Source: Nitrospira sp. (GTDB lineage: Bacteria; Nitrospirota; Nitrospiria; Nitrospirales; Nitrospiraceae). Taken from it: a stretch of 12,618 nt of DNA. Position numbers and translations under genes: made by a program. How positions within the stretch are numbered: the first letter of the stretch is position 1; each line of letters opens with the position of its first letter. The DNA is taken from positions 1 to 12,618 of the forward strand of contig JABMDE010000069.1 of assembly GCA_015904055.1 (NCBI GenBank). The letters run 5' to 3'. The notes below the pieces were generated by a model. It was not told the DNA's origin. It searched no databases and was given only the letters and a program-made list of their open reading frames with translations. Shown in pieces: positions 1-6,622 of the stretch.

Positions 1-51
1 ACCGCCGACGGCCCGAAGCGCTCGTTGAATCGTTCCGACCCCTTGTTGCAT
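1..51 (-). CDS. Start of an unidentified gene (partial, runs off the left edge)
   Basis: Only the first 17 codons are in the window, beginning Met-Gln-Gln-Gly-Val-Gly, too few to identify the product. The frame stays open to the window edge. A purine-rich GAGGTG lies just upstream. A GTG at 60-58 is in the same frame three codons earlier and could be the true start, because a second GAGG lies about 7 bases before it. The gene follows the six-helix membrane protein after only about 25 bases, so it is probably the next gene of the respiratory operon. That a gene starts here is fairly likely from frame, spacing and ribosome-binding-like sequence; its function is unknown. Confidence 0.5.
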   Translation of the reverse strand, partial: MQQGVGTIQRALRAVGG

Positions 52-76
52 GGCACTCACCTCATCACCTCACAAA

Positions 77-1081
77 CTACGGTTTCGTCACGGCAGGGGT
101 ATTTGCGGTCTTTCCGCCATCAGCCTTTCCCTTGCCCTTGTCCTTTTCTTTCTCGTCTTGCTGATCAGCCTGTTGCTCTAGCGCCTCAACTTTTGCGGCC
201 AGCGCGCCGATCTGCTGCTCATTGCGCTTCAGCGTCTCGATCGGCTTGAACGGCGTCTCAGTTTTGACGTCCGGCTTCTTGCAGCACTCGTGAGGGTGCG
301 GCGTGGTCTCAGGAAGCGCGGCCCAAAACAACAGACACATAAGGACGCCCAGACCAGTGATCCCCGTCAGGAATAATCCCTGGTCCCTGGGAACGCGCAT
401 GAGGTCCCAACGGACAATCTGCGCTTGATAATCACCGGGCGCCGCCGGCGCGGCAGCGGCAATATCGCACACAATACGGCCGATTGTCGATACCCCGATT
501 GTCAACAGCACGATCAAGACTCCAAAAGCGATCGTCCCCCAGATCGTGACCTCAAGACCGATTCGCTCCGCAACCGGAAGCCCTGTGTTGAACAGGCTTC
601 GCAAGCTTTCCGCTTGTGCAATCGAATGCGACGTGGACACGGCCGTCTCGGTGACAGCACTGACGACATACCACACGATAGGCAGCAGGACAGCTCCGGC
701 TACCGCCGACTTCCACCAGATCGTGAACCCCAATCGCGCCGGCGGCTCCTTCCTGAATCGTTCAAGAAAATATGTGCTCCCCACTACGCCGAATGCCCAG
801 ATATCGATTGGGATCGAGGAAAGGAACAAAATCGGCAACCCGATGCCTTCCCCAAAATGCGAGCCGAGCCCCAATATAATGATCGGCATCGCCAGGATGG
901 TCACGGAACTGGCGAGCAACATCAGAAACGCAATGCCCAGCCTGCCCTCAAACTGCATCAGTCCCATGGCAAAAAGCACCAAGGCCAACGCCAGCTTGAT
1001 CGGCAATCCCGTCCAACAGGCAGGCCAGAGGACCCGGAGTCCTATCTGTGTTGGCGACAACGGTTCGCGTTCAGTAGCCAT
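77..1081 (-). CDS. Six-helix membrane protein with C-terminal coiled coil, cytochrome operon
   Basis: This 334-residue protein matches no family I can name. Hydrophobic stretches at about 28-44, 48-71, 82-104, 124-143, 178-202 and 236-256 suggest six membrane helices. After the last helix comes a short His/Cys cluster, HPHECC (residues 262-267). A heptad-like segment (about 282-308) and a very Lys/Asp/Gly-rich tail (about 309-334) follow. Basic loops after helices 3 and 5 suggest they are cytoplasmic, which would put the tail in the periplasm. The gene starts 31 bases after the cytochrome b stop and has GGTGA six bases before its ATG, so it looks like an operon member. By context it could be an accessory or assembly subunit of the bc/bd-like complex; this is inference. 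Confidence 0.85.
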   Translation of the reverse strand: MATEREPLSPTQIGLRVLWPACWTGLPIKLALALVLFAMGLMQFEGRLGIAFLMLLASSVTILAMPIIILGLGSHFGEGIGLPILFLSSIPIDIWAFGVVGSTYFLERFRKEPPARLGFTIWWKSAVAGAVLLPIVWYVVSAVTETAVSTSHSIAQAESLRSLFNTGLPVAERIGLEVTIWGTIAFGVLIVLLTIGVSTIGRIVCDIAAAAPAAPGDYQAQIVRWDLMRVPRDQGLFLTGITGLGVLMCLLFWAALPETTPHPHECCKKPDVKTETPFKPIETLKRNEQQIGALAAKVEALEQQADQQDEKEKDKGKGKADGGKTANTPAVTKP

Positions 1082-1092
1082 AGCTGTTCACC

Positions 1093-1110
1093 GTGGCGCC
1101 ATCGCGCCAC
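1093..1110 (-). other. Intergenic hairpin between cytochrome b and the six-helix protein
   Basis: A perfect 7-bp stem (GTGGCGC / GCGCCAC) with a 4-base loop fills most of the 31-base gap between the two genes. No T-run follows it, so it is not a classical intrinsic terminator. It sits just before the ribosome-binding site of the downstream gene and may mark an mRNA processing or stability point. The role is inferred; the structure is seen directly. Confidence 0.4.
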
Positions 1111-1112
1111 GT

Positions 1113-2225
1113 CTAATCGAGAAACTCCCGGTTAATCACCGAGGACACCGTGAATATGGCAATCATCGCCATGATAAAAATCCAGCTAATGAGGGCAATC
1201 GGGCGCTTGAAAATATTTCGTTCTGGATCCTTGTCAAAAAATGGAAGCGTGACGAGCAAGATCATAAAAATGACGGGCAACGCAACGGCCCCCATAAATT
1301 GCCCGAATTCCCCTGCAAATAGTTTCAAACGCAGCAATTGAAAATAGAAGAGGAAATACCATTCCGGTTCGGGATGGTATTCGCCAGGATCGGGGGTCGC
1401 CTCATCGAGGAGCACGACCGGCTCCCAAAATGCCAACCCGCAGATTGTCGCAAAGACCGCTGCCATCCCCACCATATCTTTCCAGATTTGCCGCGGGAAA
1501 AAGTAGTCGGTCTTGGCCTTGATCTCTTCCGGTGTTCCGCTGAACGGCCCGGCCGGCGCGGCGACGCGAAACAAAAACAGATGCAGCCCGGCCAGTGCCA
1601 TCAGCGCCGCGGGCAGAATCATAACGTGAATGACGAAAAACCGGCTCAGCGTCATTTGCCCTGGAGTCGGCCCGCCCTTCAGAAACCGGGCCAAGAAATC
1701 ACCCAGTACCGGAACCTTATCCACCATCTCGACGCCCACCGTCGTGGCCCAGTAGGCTCGCTGATCCCAGGGCAACAGGTACCCGGTAAATCCGAAACCG
1801 ATCACGATTCCAAAGAGCGCCAACCCGACCAACCAGAGGAGCTCCCGTGGCGGCTTGTAGGCCCCCCAGAGAAACACCTGAGACATGTGGGCAATGACGC
1901 ACACCACCATCGCGCTTGAACCCCAAAAGTGATAGCCCAGCAGAAACCATCCATAATCCACATCGTGAATGATGTACTGCGTGCTGGCATAGGCATGGTC
2001 GGCCGTCGGAACATAGTAAAACATGAGCAGGATACCGGTCAGGGCCTGCATGGCAAAGATAAAGAGCAAGATGGAGCCAAAGACATAGGCCCAACGAGAG
2101 CCGCCGGGAATCGGCTCATTGAGCATCTTGGCCTGCATTTCTTTCAGGCCGACACGCGCATCAAGAAACGCAACCAGCTTCTCGACGGTCGTGGGCTGAG
2201 CGCTGGGAATCGACGGCTGTTCCAT
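1113..2225 (-). CDS. petB: Cytochrome b of a bc-type complex (fused b6 / subunit IV type)
   Basis: This is the diheme quinone-oxidising/reducing subunit of a bc complex in the cytoplasmic membrane. The heme b ligands are visible as two pairs: His99/His113 (13 residues between) and His200/His215 (14 between). The 14-residue spacing in the second pair is typical of b6-type proteins. The Qo-site PEWYF motif is at 287-291. Seven hydrophobic helices fit a cytochrome b6 (four helices) joined to a subunit IV-like half (three). At 370 residues it is shorter than mitochondrial-type cytochrome b. The position of the cysteine that binds heme c_i in chloroplast b6 appears to be Val48. The ATG directly follows a TAA (TAAATG) with no clear Shine-Dalgarno sequence, so translation is probably coupled to the frame upstream. 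petB is used loosely; qcrB would also be defensible. Confidence 0.96.
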   Translation of the reverse strand: MEQPSIPSAQPTTVEKLVAFLDARVGLKEMQAKMLNEPIPGGSRWAYVFGSILLFIFAMQALTGILLMFYYVPTADHAYASTQYIIHDVDYGWFLLGYHFWGSSAMVVCVIAHMSQVFLWGAYKPPRELLWLVGLALFGIVIGFGFTGYLLPWDQRAYWATTVGVEMVDKVPVLGDFLARFLKGGPTPGQMTLSRFFVIHVMILPAALMALAGLHLFLFRVAAPAGPFSGTPEEIKAKTDYFFPRQIWKDMVGMAAVFATICGLAFWEPVVLLDEATPDPGEYHPEPEWYFLFYFQLLRLKLFAGEFGQFMGAVALPVIFMILLVTLPFFDKDPERNIFKRPIALISWIFIMAMIAIFTVSSVINREFLD

Positions 2226-2369
2226 TTAGACGATCCGAATTTGAGACTTGACCCCGGCCTTGAATTCCATATCCTTCTCGACGGTCGTGGGCTGAGCGCT
2301 GGGAATCGACGGCTGTTCCATTTAGACGATCCGAATTTGAGACTTGACCCCGGCCTTGAATTCCATATC
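2178..2369. repeat. Perfect 96-bp tandem duplication over the Rieske/cytochrome b junction
   Basis: Bases 2178-2273 and 2274-2369 are identical over all 96 positions and directly adjacent. Identity stops on both sides at once (2177 G versus 2273 C; 2274 C versus 2370 G), so the tract is exactly two units with no leftover microhomology. Each unit holds the last 15 codons and stop of the Rieske gene and the first 16 codons of cytochrome b. Both full-length genes remain intact because each uses one copy. It may be a recent duplication or an assembly artefact. Confidence 0.97.
2226..2321 (-). other. Chimeric 31-codon mini-ORF made by the 96-bp duplication
   Basis: The duplication inserts a complete short reading frame between the Rieske and cytochrome b genes. 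It starts at the duplicated cytochrome b ATG, encodes the first 16 residues of cytochrome b, runs in frame into the last 15 residues of the Rieske protein and ends at the duplicated TAA. Both of its borders are TAAATG, so stop-restart coupling could pass through it. A selected function is unlikely; it is a by-product of the duplication, if the duplication is real. Confidence 0.5.
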
Positions 2370-3257
2370 GACGACTTCGACTTCGCCGCTTGCCGATACC
2401 CTGATTGGCAACGCATCGAGCGCACGTGGCGCAGGCCCATCGAGCACTTTCCCTGAAGCATCATAGATGCTCAAATGACAGGGGCAGAGAAACACTTGCC
2501 CCAACGTCTTATGTTGTCGCCACTTGAAGGCGCACCCCAGGTGCGGGCACTTTCCGGAAAATGCGATATAGGGAAAATTTTTCTTATTAGTCCAGATCAG
2601 CTTGCCGGCAGCATCACGAAACTCCTGATCTTTCCCCTGATACACCTTATCCAGCACTTCGGAACTCGCCTTCAAAACCCACACACTCTTTTCGACCTCG
2701 GATTCCGGCATGTAGGCTTCTTTGACCTTTTTCTTGTACTGAAACTGCACTCCAAGGTCATCCTGCTTGATCTTGCTGACATTGCCGACCTGAAGCCATT
2801 CGTTATCGAACGGCATATACATGGGCTTCATGAGGAAGCGCAGAATCGGATAAGCCATCGGCAGGCCGATCAGAAATCCGATGACATGCGTGAAGTTCAT
2901 GAAGAACATCCGGCGCTTCACGTCCTTTTCGAGTGCGGGGAACGGCACCAACACTTCGCCCGGCGTCACGTGCAGATTATCTTCGAGGTGCGAGATTTCA
3001 ACCTCGTGCGTGGTCACATACTCATCCCGCTTGAACGGCGGTAAGGCGGCAATGTCGGAGGAGGGCGCGCACAGCTCAACCAGATCGTCCATGACGGCCT
3101 GGACTTGTCCCATCCCGACCTGCCGCTCGCCGCTGCCATTCATGGACACGACGATGTGGCTGATCTCGTGGGACAACGGGTCAAGGACGACTTTCGTCAC
3201 TTCACCGATATCGCGGTCCGTACAGCGAACCTTTGATTTCAGTTTGGGCTGCAGCAT
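2322..3257 (-). CDS. petC: Rieske iron-sulfur protein with N-terminal PRC-barrel-like domain
   Basis: This is the [2Fe-2S] subunit of the bc complex, carrying an electron from quinol at the Qo site to a c-type cytochrome. Cluster ligands are seen as CPHLGC (Cys237, His239, with Cys242) and CPCH (Cys258, His261, with Cys260); Cys242 and Cys260 should form the usual disulfide. A single hydrophobic helix lies at about 118-138. It is preceded by KRRMFF (114-119), which resembles the twin-arginine signal usual for Rieske proteins. Unusually, about 110 residues precede it and look like a PRC-barrel (a GEVTKVVLDP-type strand at 18-27), expected on the cytoplasmic side. At 311 residues it is longer than the usual 170-200. 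The ATG overlaps the cytochrome c stop (TAATG). Confidence 0.95.
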   Translation of the reverse strand: MLQPKLKSKVRCTDRDIGEVTKVVLDPLSHEISHIVVSMNGSGERQVGMGQVQAVMDDLVELCAPSSDIAALPPFKRDEYVTTHEVEISHLEDNLHVTPGEVLVPFPALEKDVKRRMFFMNFTHVIGFLIGLPMAYPILRFLMKPMYMPFDNEWLQVGNVSKIKQDDLGVQFQYKKKVKEAYMPESEVEKSVWVLKASSEVLDKVYQGKDQEFRDAAGKLIWTNKKNFPYIAFSGKCPHLGCAFKWRQHKTLGQVFLCPCHLSIYDASGKVLDGPAPRALDALPIRVSASGEVEVVDMEFKAGVKSQIRIV

Positions 3258-4078
3258 TATTTTTTCTTAATCGGCTTCGGCGTGATCGCCGATGGATTCT
3301 TACCGGCGAATGAATGGAGCCACGTCGCAAGGGCGGTCATTTCGCTGTCGCTCATCACGTCCTTGAATTTGTCCGGCATCCGGCCCTTCTCCCATTCCTT
3401 TTCGAATCCTTCAGCCATGAAACTCTTGGGGTCAAAAATTTTCTGTTTGATTTCTTCAACTGTCAGATAGGTACCGATGTTGTCCAGCTCGGGACCTCGC
3501 TTTTTCCCGCCATCGCCTCTCAACTTGTGGCAGTTGTAGCACTCTTGAAGCTGCCACTGCTCCTCCCCGACTTTCATGATATCCCCAGACGCCCCGCCCG
3601 GAGCAGGCACGGACGCTGTTACCGGAGCGGCTCCCCCCGGCTGCGCAACCGGCGCCACACTGCCCAGAGCCTTGATCCGTGCTTCCAGCTCTTTTACTTT
3701 TTCGTCGAGTTCCTTTGCTCGCTGAATTACCTCGTCGGCCTTCCAGGGATCCAACGGATTACCAGACTTCGCGCTACTCAGAACCTTGGCGTTCTTTCCC
3801 TTTTCATCTTCAGGGTCGAATTGCGGCAAGAGCGACGCGCCGGCGACGTAGCCGACACAGAGAAGACCAAAGAACAGAAGAACGGAGAGAGCCGCGCCCC
3901 ATCCGCTTTGCGGCTTCATCGACGGGATATCCAGCAGGAGAAACACAACCGTACCGACGACAGCATAGCTGAAAAACGCCCACTGGAAGACCGAAGGAAA
4001 TCCCATGGCCTTCGCCGTGAACCAGAGACCACCACCGACCACGAGGCCGATGACGAGTTTGAACATCGCTTTCCCCAT
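3257..4078 (-). CDS. Membrane-anchored monoheme cytochrome c of the bc complex
   Basis: Three N-terminal hydrophobic helices (about 7-24, 31-50, 60-84) anchor a periplasmic part. This consists of a charged heptad-like coiled coil (about 113-138), a Pro/Ala/Gly linker (about 140-165) and a class I cytochrome c domain with one heme site, CYNCH (180-184). Met234, in an RMP sequence, is the likely distal ligand. It probably takes the role of cytochrome c1 or f, receiving electrons from the Rieske protein encoded next. The start is supported by a strong GAGGAG at 4084-4089, five bases before the ATG; a Met at residue 5 is a less likely start. The stop overlaps the Rieske start by one base, which implies coupled translation. 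Three helices ahead of the heme domain differ from ordinary c1 and f proteins, which have a signal peptide and one C-terminal anchor. Confidence 0.93.
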   Translation of the reverse strand: MGKAMFKLVIGLVVGGGLWFTAKAMGFPSVFQWAFFSYAVVGTVVFLLLDIPSMKPQSGWGAALSVLLFFGLLCVGYVAGASLLPQFDPEDEKGKNAKVLSSAKSGNPLDPWKADEVIQRAKELDEKVKELEARIKALGSVAPVAQPGGAAPVTASVPAPGGASGDIMKVGEEQWQLQECYNCHKLRGDGGKKRGPELDNIGTYLTVEEIKQKIFDPKSFMAEGFEKEWEKGRMPDKFKDVMSDSEMTALATWLHSFAGKNPSAITPKPIKKK

Positions 4079-4083
4079 AAGAA

Positions 4084-4089
4084 CTCCTC
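4084..4089 (-). promoter_or_regulatory. Ribosome binding site of the membrane cytochrome c gene
   Basis: GAGGAG is followed by five bases and then the ATG at 4078. It is one of the strongest Shine-Dalgarno sequences of this operon and supports this start over the Met four codons further in. The two genes downstream lack comparable sites and seem to depend on coupling. Confidence 0.7.
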
Positions 4090-4148
4090 GTGTTTGGCCC
4101 GACCGGCTACTGATGCACGTTGTTGGAATGAACCGATGGGACCAATTC

Positions 4149-5861
4149 TTACTTGGTTCCGGCGGGAACGGGACTGCCCTCAGGCTCGCGACCTTTCAAT
4201 TCAACCGGCCGGAGCGCGATGAATACGGCTACGCTCACGACAATGAAAAAGACGACGGTAATCCCCGTAATCAACCAGGCAGAATACGACAGCGTAGGCG
4301 TAAACGATTCTGCCGTGAAGTCCGGTATCAAGTTATACGTATGGAAAAATTTGCGCAGGAGCGACCGAACCGCCCCCATCAACCCCATCGCCCAAATGGA
4401 GGTGAAGGCTAAGAAAATGAGAACAAATTGAGAGACCCCATCGATCTTGCCCCACGCAATGGTCCCCTGCCTGATTGCTTTGCCATAGAGGATATAATTG
4501 ATCGTGGTGGCAAACACGAGCGAGAAGATCGCGCCAAGCTTGGTCGGCATCTTTCCCAGAAAATCCCACGCTTCCGGCAACTTTAGCTCGTCCAGCATTC
4601 TAGCTTCTGTGGCCGCAAATCCGTTAGGGGTCAACCAGATTGCATCGCTCACCACCACCATCAAGAATCCAATTTTCATCACCGTATGCACCGAGACCGT
4701 CAGCGGAATGAACCGACCCAAAATAAACGGCGCCAGAGCCAACGGAATAAGAATGGCCAGCGACATCGGTTCGGGAATCCAATAGGTCGTCAACCCCCAA
4801 ATCGCGACGGGAGGAAAGAGCACCATCACGATGGGAGCCAGGACAGTCATCCTGACCTGTTCGACTCCCTGGATACGCCTCAAACTAAGCCATACATAAT
4901 AGTTGCATCCCAGAAACATCAGGCCGACGATCGCGCCCTGCATCTCGAAGAACATCGACATCTGCTCAACCATCATGTATTGGCAGAATGAAAAATCGTA
5001 GTCACACATCTGGTAGGCCAACAGCAGCCCGGTAAAAGGCTGAAGGAGCATTGCCCCCACCGCAATCAAGTTTCCAGCAAACCCCATCCAGTCGTAATAG
5101 GCCCGCTCTTCCTGATTTTTTGCCCCCATATGCATGTAGGCGGCAATCAGACCCACCACGAACCCCCCGAACGCAATGTTCCCGTCGATCCGATGAATGT
5201 TCATCGGCATCCAGCTCGCGTTGGCAATTTTGTCCCACAAGGTCGCCGCGGCCAGAGCCTCCATCGGCGAAATCCCTTCTTCCTTCACGGGCGTATTCAT
5301 GAACGATGTCGGACCATTGATCGCGAACATCGTGGCCATGCAGAGCAGATTCAACAGCACGCCAAGGGCGATATGCCGCCCCTTCTTCTCACCCTTCCAG
5401 GCATCCCAGGTGTAGAAGTACGCGTATAACGCGATTGTCCCAAGAATGAACATGAGCGGGTAAATCACCGCGAATACGAGATAGAATTGATTGATGAACC
5501 AGGTCGTAAACTGCGGGTAGGTCGCCAGAAGCACGAAAATAAACAGGCCACCGGTGAGAGCCGTCAGGCTGAACAGAATGACGGTGATCTTGGTGACCTC
5601 TTTGGCCATGCGATCGTACCGCAGATCCTGCTTGCGATACCCCAGCCACTCCGCCATCACGACAAAGATCGGAGCGCCAAGAATGAATGCACCAAGCAGC
5701 GTATGGAACTGGGCCACGATCCAGACTGCGGCTCGATTGCCCGTGTACGGGAAATCCACCGGAGGGGCGCCAGGTTCCTGCGCATAGACGCCAGACACAC
5801 CCATCACACACAATGCGAGAAACGACACGAGAGTGACCAGATTACGCGTTGGTGTATTCAC
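4149..5861 (-). CDS. Cytochrome bd-like quinol oxidase subunit I (CydA-like), no CydB nearby
   Basis: This large polytopic protein (570 residues) shows the general pattern of cytochrome bd subunit I. His53, in a QFHTLLGAF helix, may correspond to the CydA heme b595 ligand (His19 in E. coli). His223, in NIHRIDGNIAFGG, may correspond to the heme b558 ligand (His186). These alignments were made by eye. The GRQPW motif of true CydA is not seen; the best-aligned stretch is about 405-415. Unlike CydA it has an apparent cleavable signal peptide ending in VYA at 25-27. The start codon is GTG, with GAGG four bases upstream. No CydB gene is adjacent; the neighbours are cytochromes c, Rieske and cytochrome b. 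Nitrospira genomes are known to carry several bd-like proteins with uncertain oxygen-reducing ability. I infer a redox or quinone-interacting subunit of the bc complex rather than a standard bd oxidase. Confidence 0.85.
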   Translation of the reverse strand: MNTPTRNLVTLVSFLALCVMGVSGVYAQEPGAPPVDFPYTGNRAAVWIVAQFHTLLGAFILGAPIFVVMAEWLGYRKQDLRYDRMAKEVTKITVILFSLTALTGGLFIFVLLATYPQFTTWFINQFYLVFAVIYPLMFILGTIALYAYFYTWDAWKGEKKGRHIALGVLLNLLCMATMFAINGPTSFMNTPVKEEGISPMEALAAATLWDKIANASWMPMNIHRIDGNIAFGGFVVGLIAAYMHMGAKNQEERAYYDWMGFAGNLIAVGAMLLQPFTGLLLAYQMCDYDFSFCQYMMVEQMSMFFEMQGAIVGLMFLGCNYYVWLSLRRIQGVEQVRMTVLAPIVMVLFPPVAIWGLTTYWIPEPMSLAILIPLALAPFILGRFIPLTVSVHTVMKIGFLMVVVSDAIWLTPNGFAATEARMLDELKLPEAWDFLGKMPTKLGAIFSLVFATTINYILYGKAIRQGTIAWGKIDGVSQFVLIFLAFTSIWAMGLMGAVRSLLRKFFHTYNLIPDFTAESFTPTLSYSAWLITGITVVFFIVVSVAVFIALRPVELKGREPEGSPVPAGTK

Positions 5862-5914
5862 GATGCCTCGGCGCCTTAGCTTAAACGACCATCACTAAAT
5901 TGCCCGCTTCACAC

Positions 5915-6424
5915 TTACTTGATCCCAGCCGAGGCCACTGCGACGTTGCCGGCATCGACCCACTGCTTCTTCTCCTCATTCCATACCTTCCCTGAGAGCG
6001 CAAAGGTCCGCTCAAACAGTACCAGCTTCCAGATATCGTCTTCTGAAAGCTTGCTCTTCCAACCCTTCATCCTTGTATCAGGTACCCCCTCGGAAATGCG
6101 CCAAAACCACGCCGAGTCAGAATAAAGCTTCATACGCTCGCCGTTACGAAAATCTGTAGCGCCCGCCTTGACCGGCTTACCGTCTTTGCCATGGCAACTG
6201 GCACAATTTACGTCAGGGTTGGCCTCACCCATATAGATCTTCCGCCCCATTTCTACTTTCTCGGCATCCCCCCACCAATCTGAAGGCATATGCTTATCGG
6301 CATATGCAGCAGGAGTCTGGGGTGGAGGAACGATAGGCCTTTCTCCGCCATCCCCACCACAGCCAGTCAATACTCCCAGACTTACCAGCAGCGCCACACG
6401 AACAGTCGCCGACTTGATTTCCAC
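5915..6424 (-). CDS. Monoheme cytochrome c lipoprotein
   Basis: A short signal peptide ends in the lipobox LTGC (19-22), so Cys22 should be lipidated and the protein tethered to a membrane in the periplasm. A class I cytochrome c domain follows, with one heme site CASCH (74-78) and a probable distal ligand Met119 in RMKGW. The total length of 169 residues fits a small electron carrier. The start is GTG, supported by GAGGGG at 6430-6435; there is no nearby in-frame ATG that keeps the signal peptide. The gene is the first of the tightly spaced cytochrome operon and lies 53 bases upstream of the bd-like gene, so it probably passes electrons to or from that protein or the bc module. Upstream is a strong terminator (6477-6520), which makes its expression puzzling. 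Confidence 0.93.
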   Translation of the reverse strand: MEIKSATVRVALLVSLGVLTGCGGDGGERPIVPPPQTPAAYADKHMPSDWWGDAEKVEMGRKIYMGEANPDVNCASCHGKDGKPVKAGATDFRNGERMKLYSDSAWFWRISEGVPDTRMKGWKSKLSEDDIWKLVLFERTFALSGKVWNEEKKQWVDAGNVAVASAGIK

Positions 6425-6429
6425 TACAA

Positions 6430-6435
6430 CCCCTC
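6430..6435 (-). promoter_or_regulatory. Ribosome binding site deciding the GTG start of the cytochrome c lipoprotein
   Basis: GAGGGG lies five bases before the GTG at 6424. Just upstream, a small hairpin (6439-6452, stem CCTGC/GCAGG) overlaps a second GGAG-like sequence. This may influence access to the site. Confidence 0.55.
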
Positions 6436-6476
6436 ACTCCTGCATTGGCAGGCCTGCATCTACGAATGCTTCACAC

Positions 6477-6520
6477 AAAAAAACGCTTCTACCGGGATGA
6501 CGATATCCCCGCAAAAGCGT
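6477..6520 (-). terminator. Intrinsic terminator ahead of the cytochrome operon
   Basis: On the minus strand a 16-position stem (two G-T wobbles, one mismatch) with a 6-base loop is followed at once by seven Ts. The arms begin ACGCTT and end AAGCGT, with an inner GGGAT/ATCCC part. On the plus strand no T-run follows, so it acts in one direction. It lies about 100 bases after the stop of the anchored Ig-like protein and about 53 bases before the start of the cytochrome c lipoprotein. It could end the first transcript fully or act as an attenuator in the leader of the respiratory operon. Confidence 0.85.
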
Positions 6521-6552
6521 CAATGATTACGAACATTTGCACTTTTCTGCGC

Positions 6553-6597
6553 ACGGGACCTCGCCTATGCCTCAACCAGTCCGGCGAGGAGCCCCGT
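6553..6597 (-). ncRNA. Long stem-loop in the leader upstream of the terminator
   Basis: The sequence folds on paper into a two-part stem: ACGGG/CCCGT outside and CCTCGCC/GGCGAGG inside, separated by small bulges, with a 17-base loop (6566-6582). With the terminator 33 bases further downstream it forms a structured region of about 120 bases between two genes. That layout would suit a cis-regulatory leader or a 3'UTR-derived RNA. I recognise no known riboswitch consensus in it. The stem is seen directly; a regulatory role is a guess. Confidence 0.35.
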
Positions 6598-6622
6598 CAG
6601 CCCCACGGACCGTCATCGGTGA

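Noticed and set aside
425..1322. Two overlapping plus-strand open frames of 236 and 258 codons
   Set aside because: They are antisense to the six-helix membrane protein and the end of cytochrome b. Their composition is unlike a protein (Arg, His and Gln rich or low complexity) and no ribosome-binding site is seen.
1929..2464. Frames on both strands encoding peptides repeated twice, looking like a repeat protein
   Set aside because: The repeated peptides are just out-of-frame translations of the 96-bp tandem duplication inside real cytochrome b and Rieske genes.
3314..4222. Long open frame of 302 codons on the plus strand
   Set aside because: It lies antisense to the cytochrome c gene with its clear CYNCH motif, is rich in Arg and Pro as expected of a shadow frame, and shows no domain.
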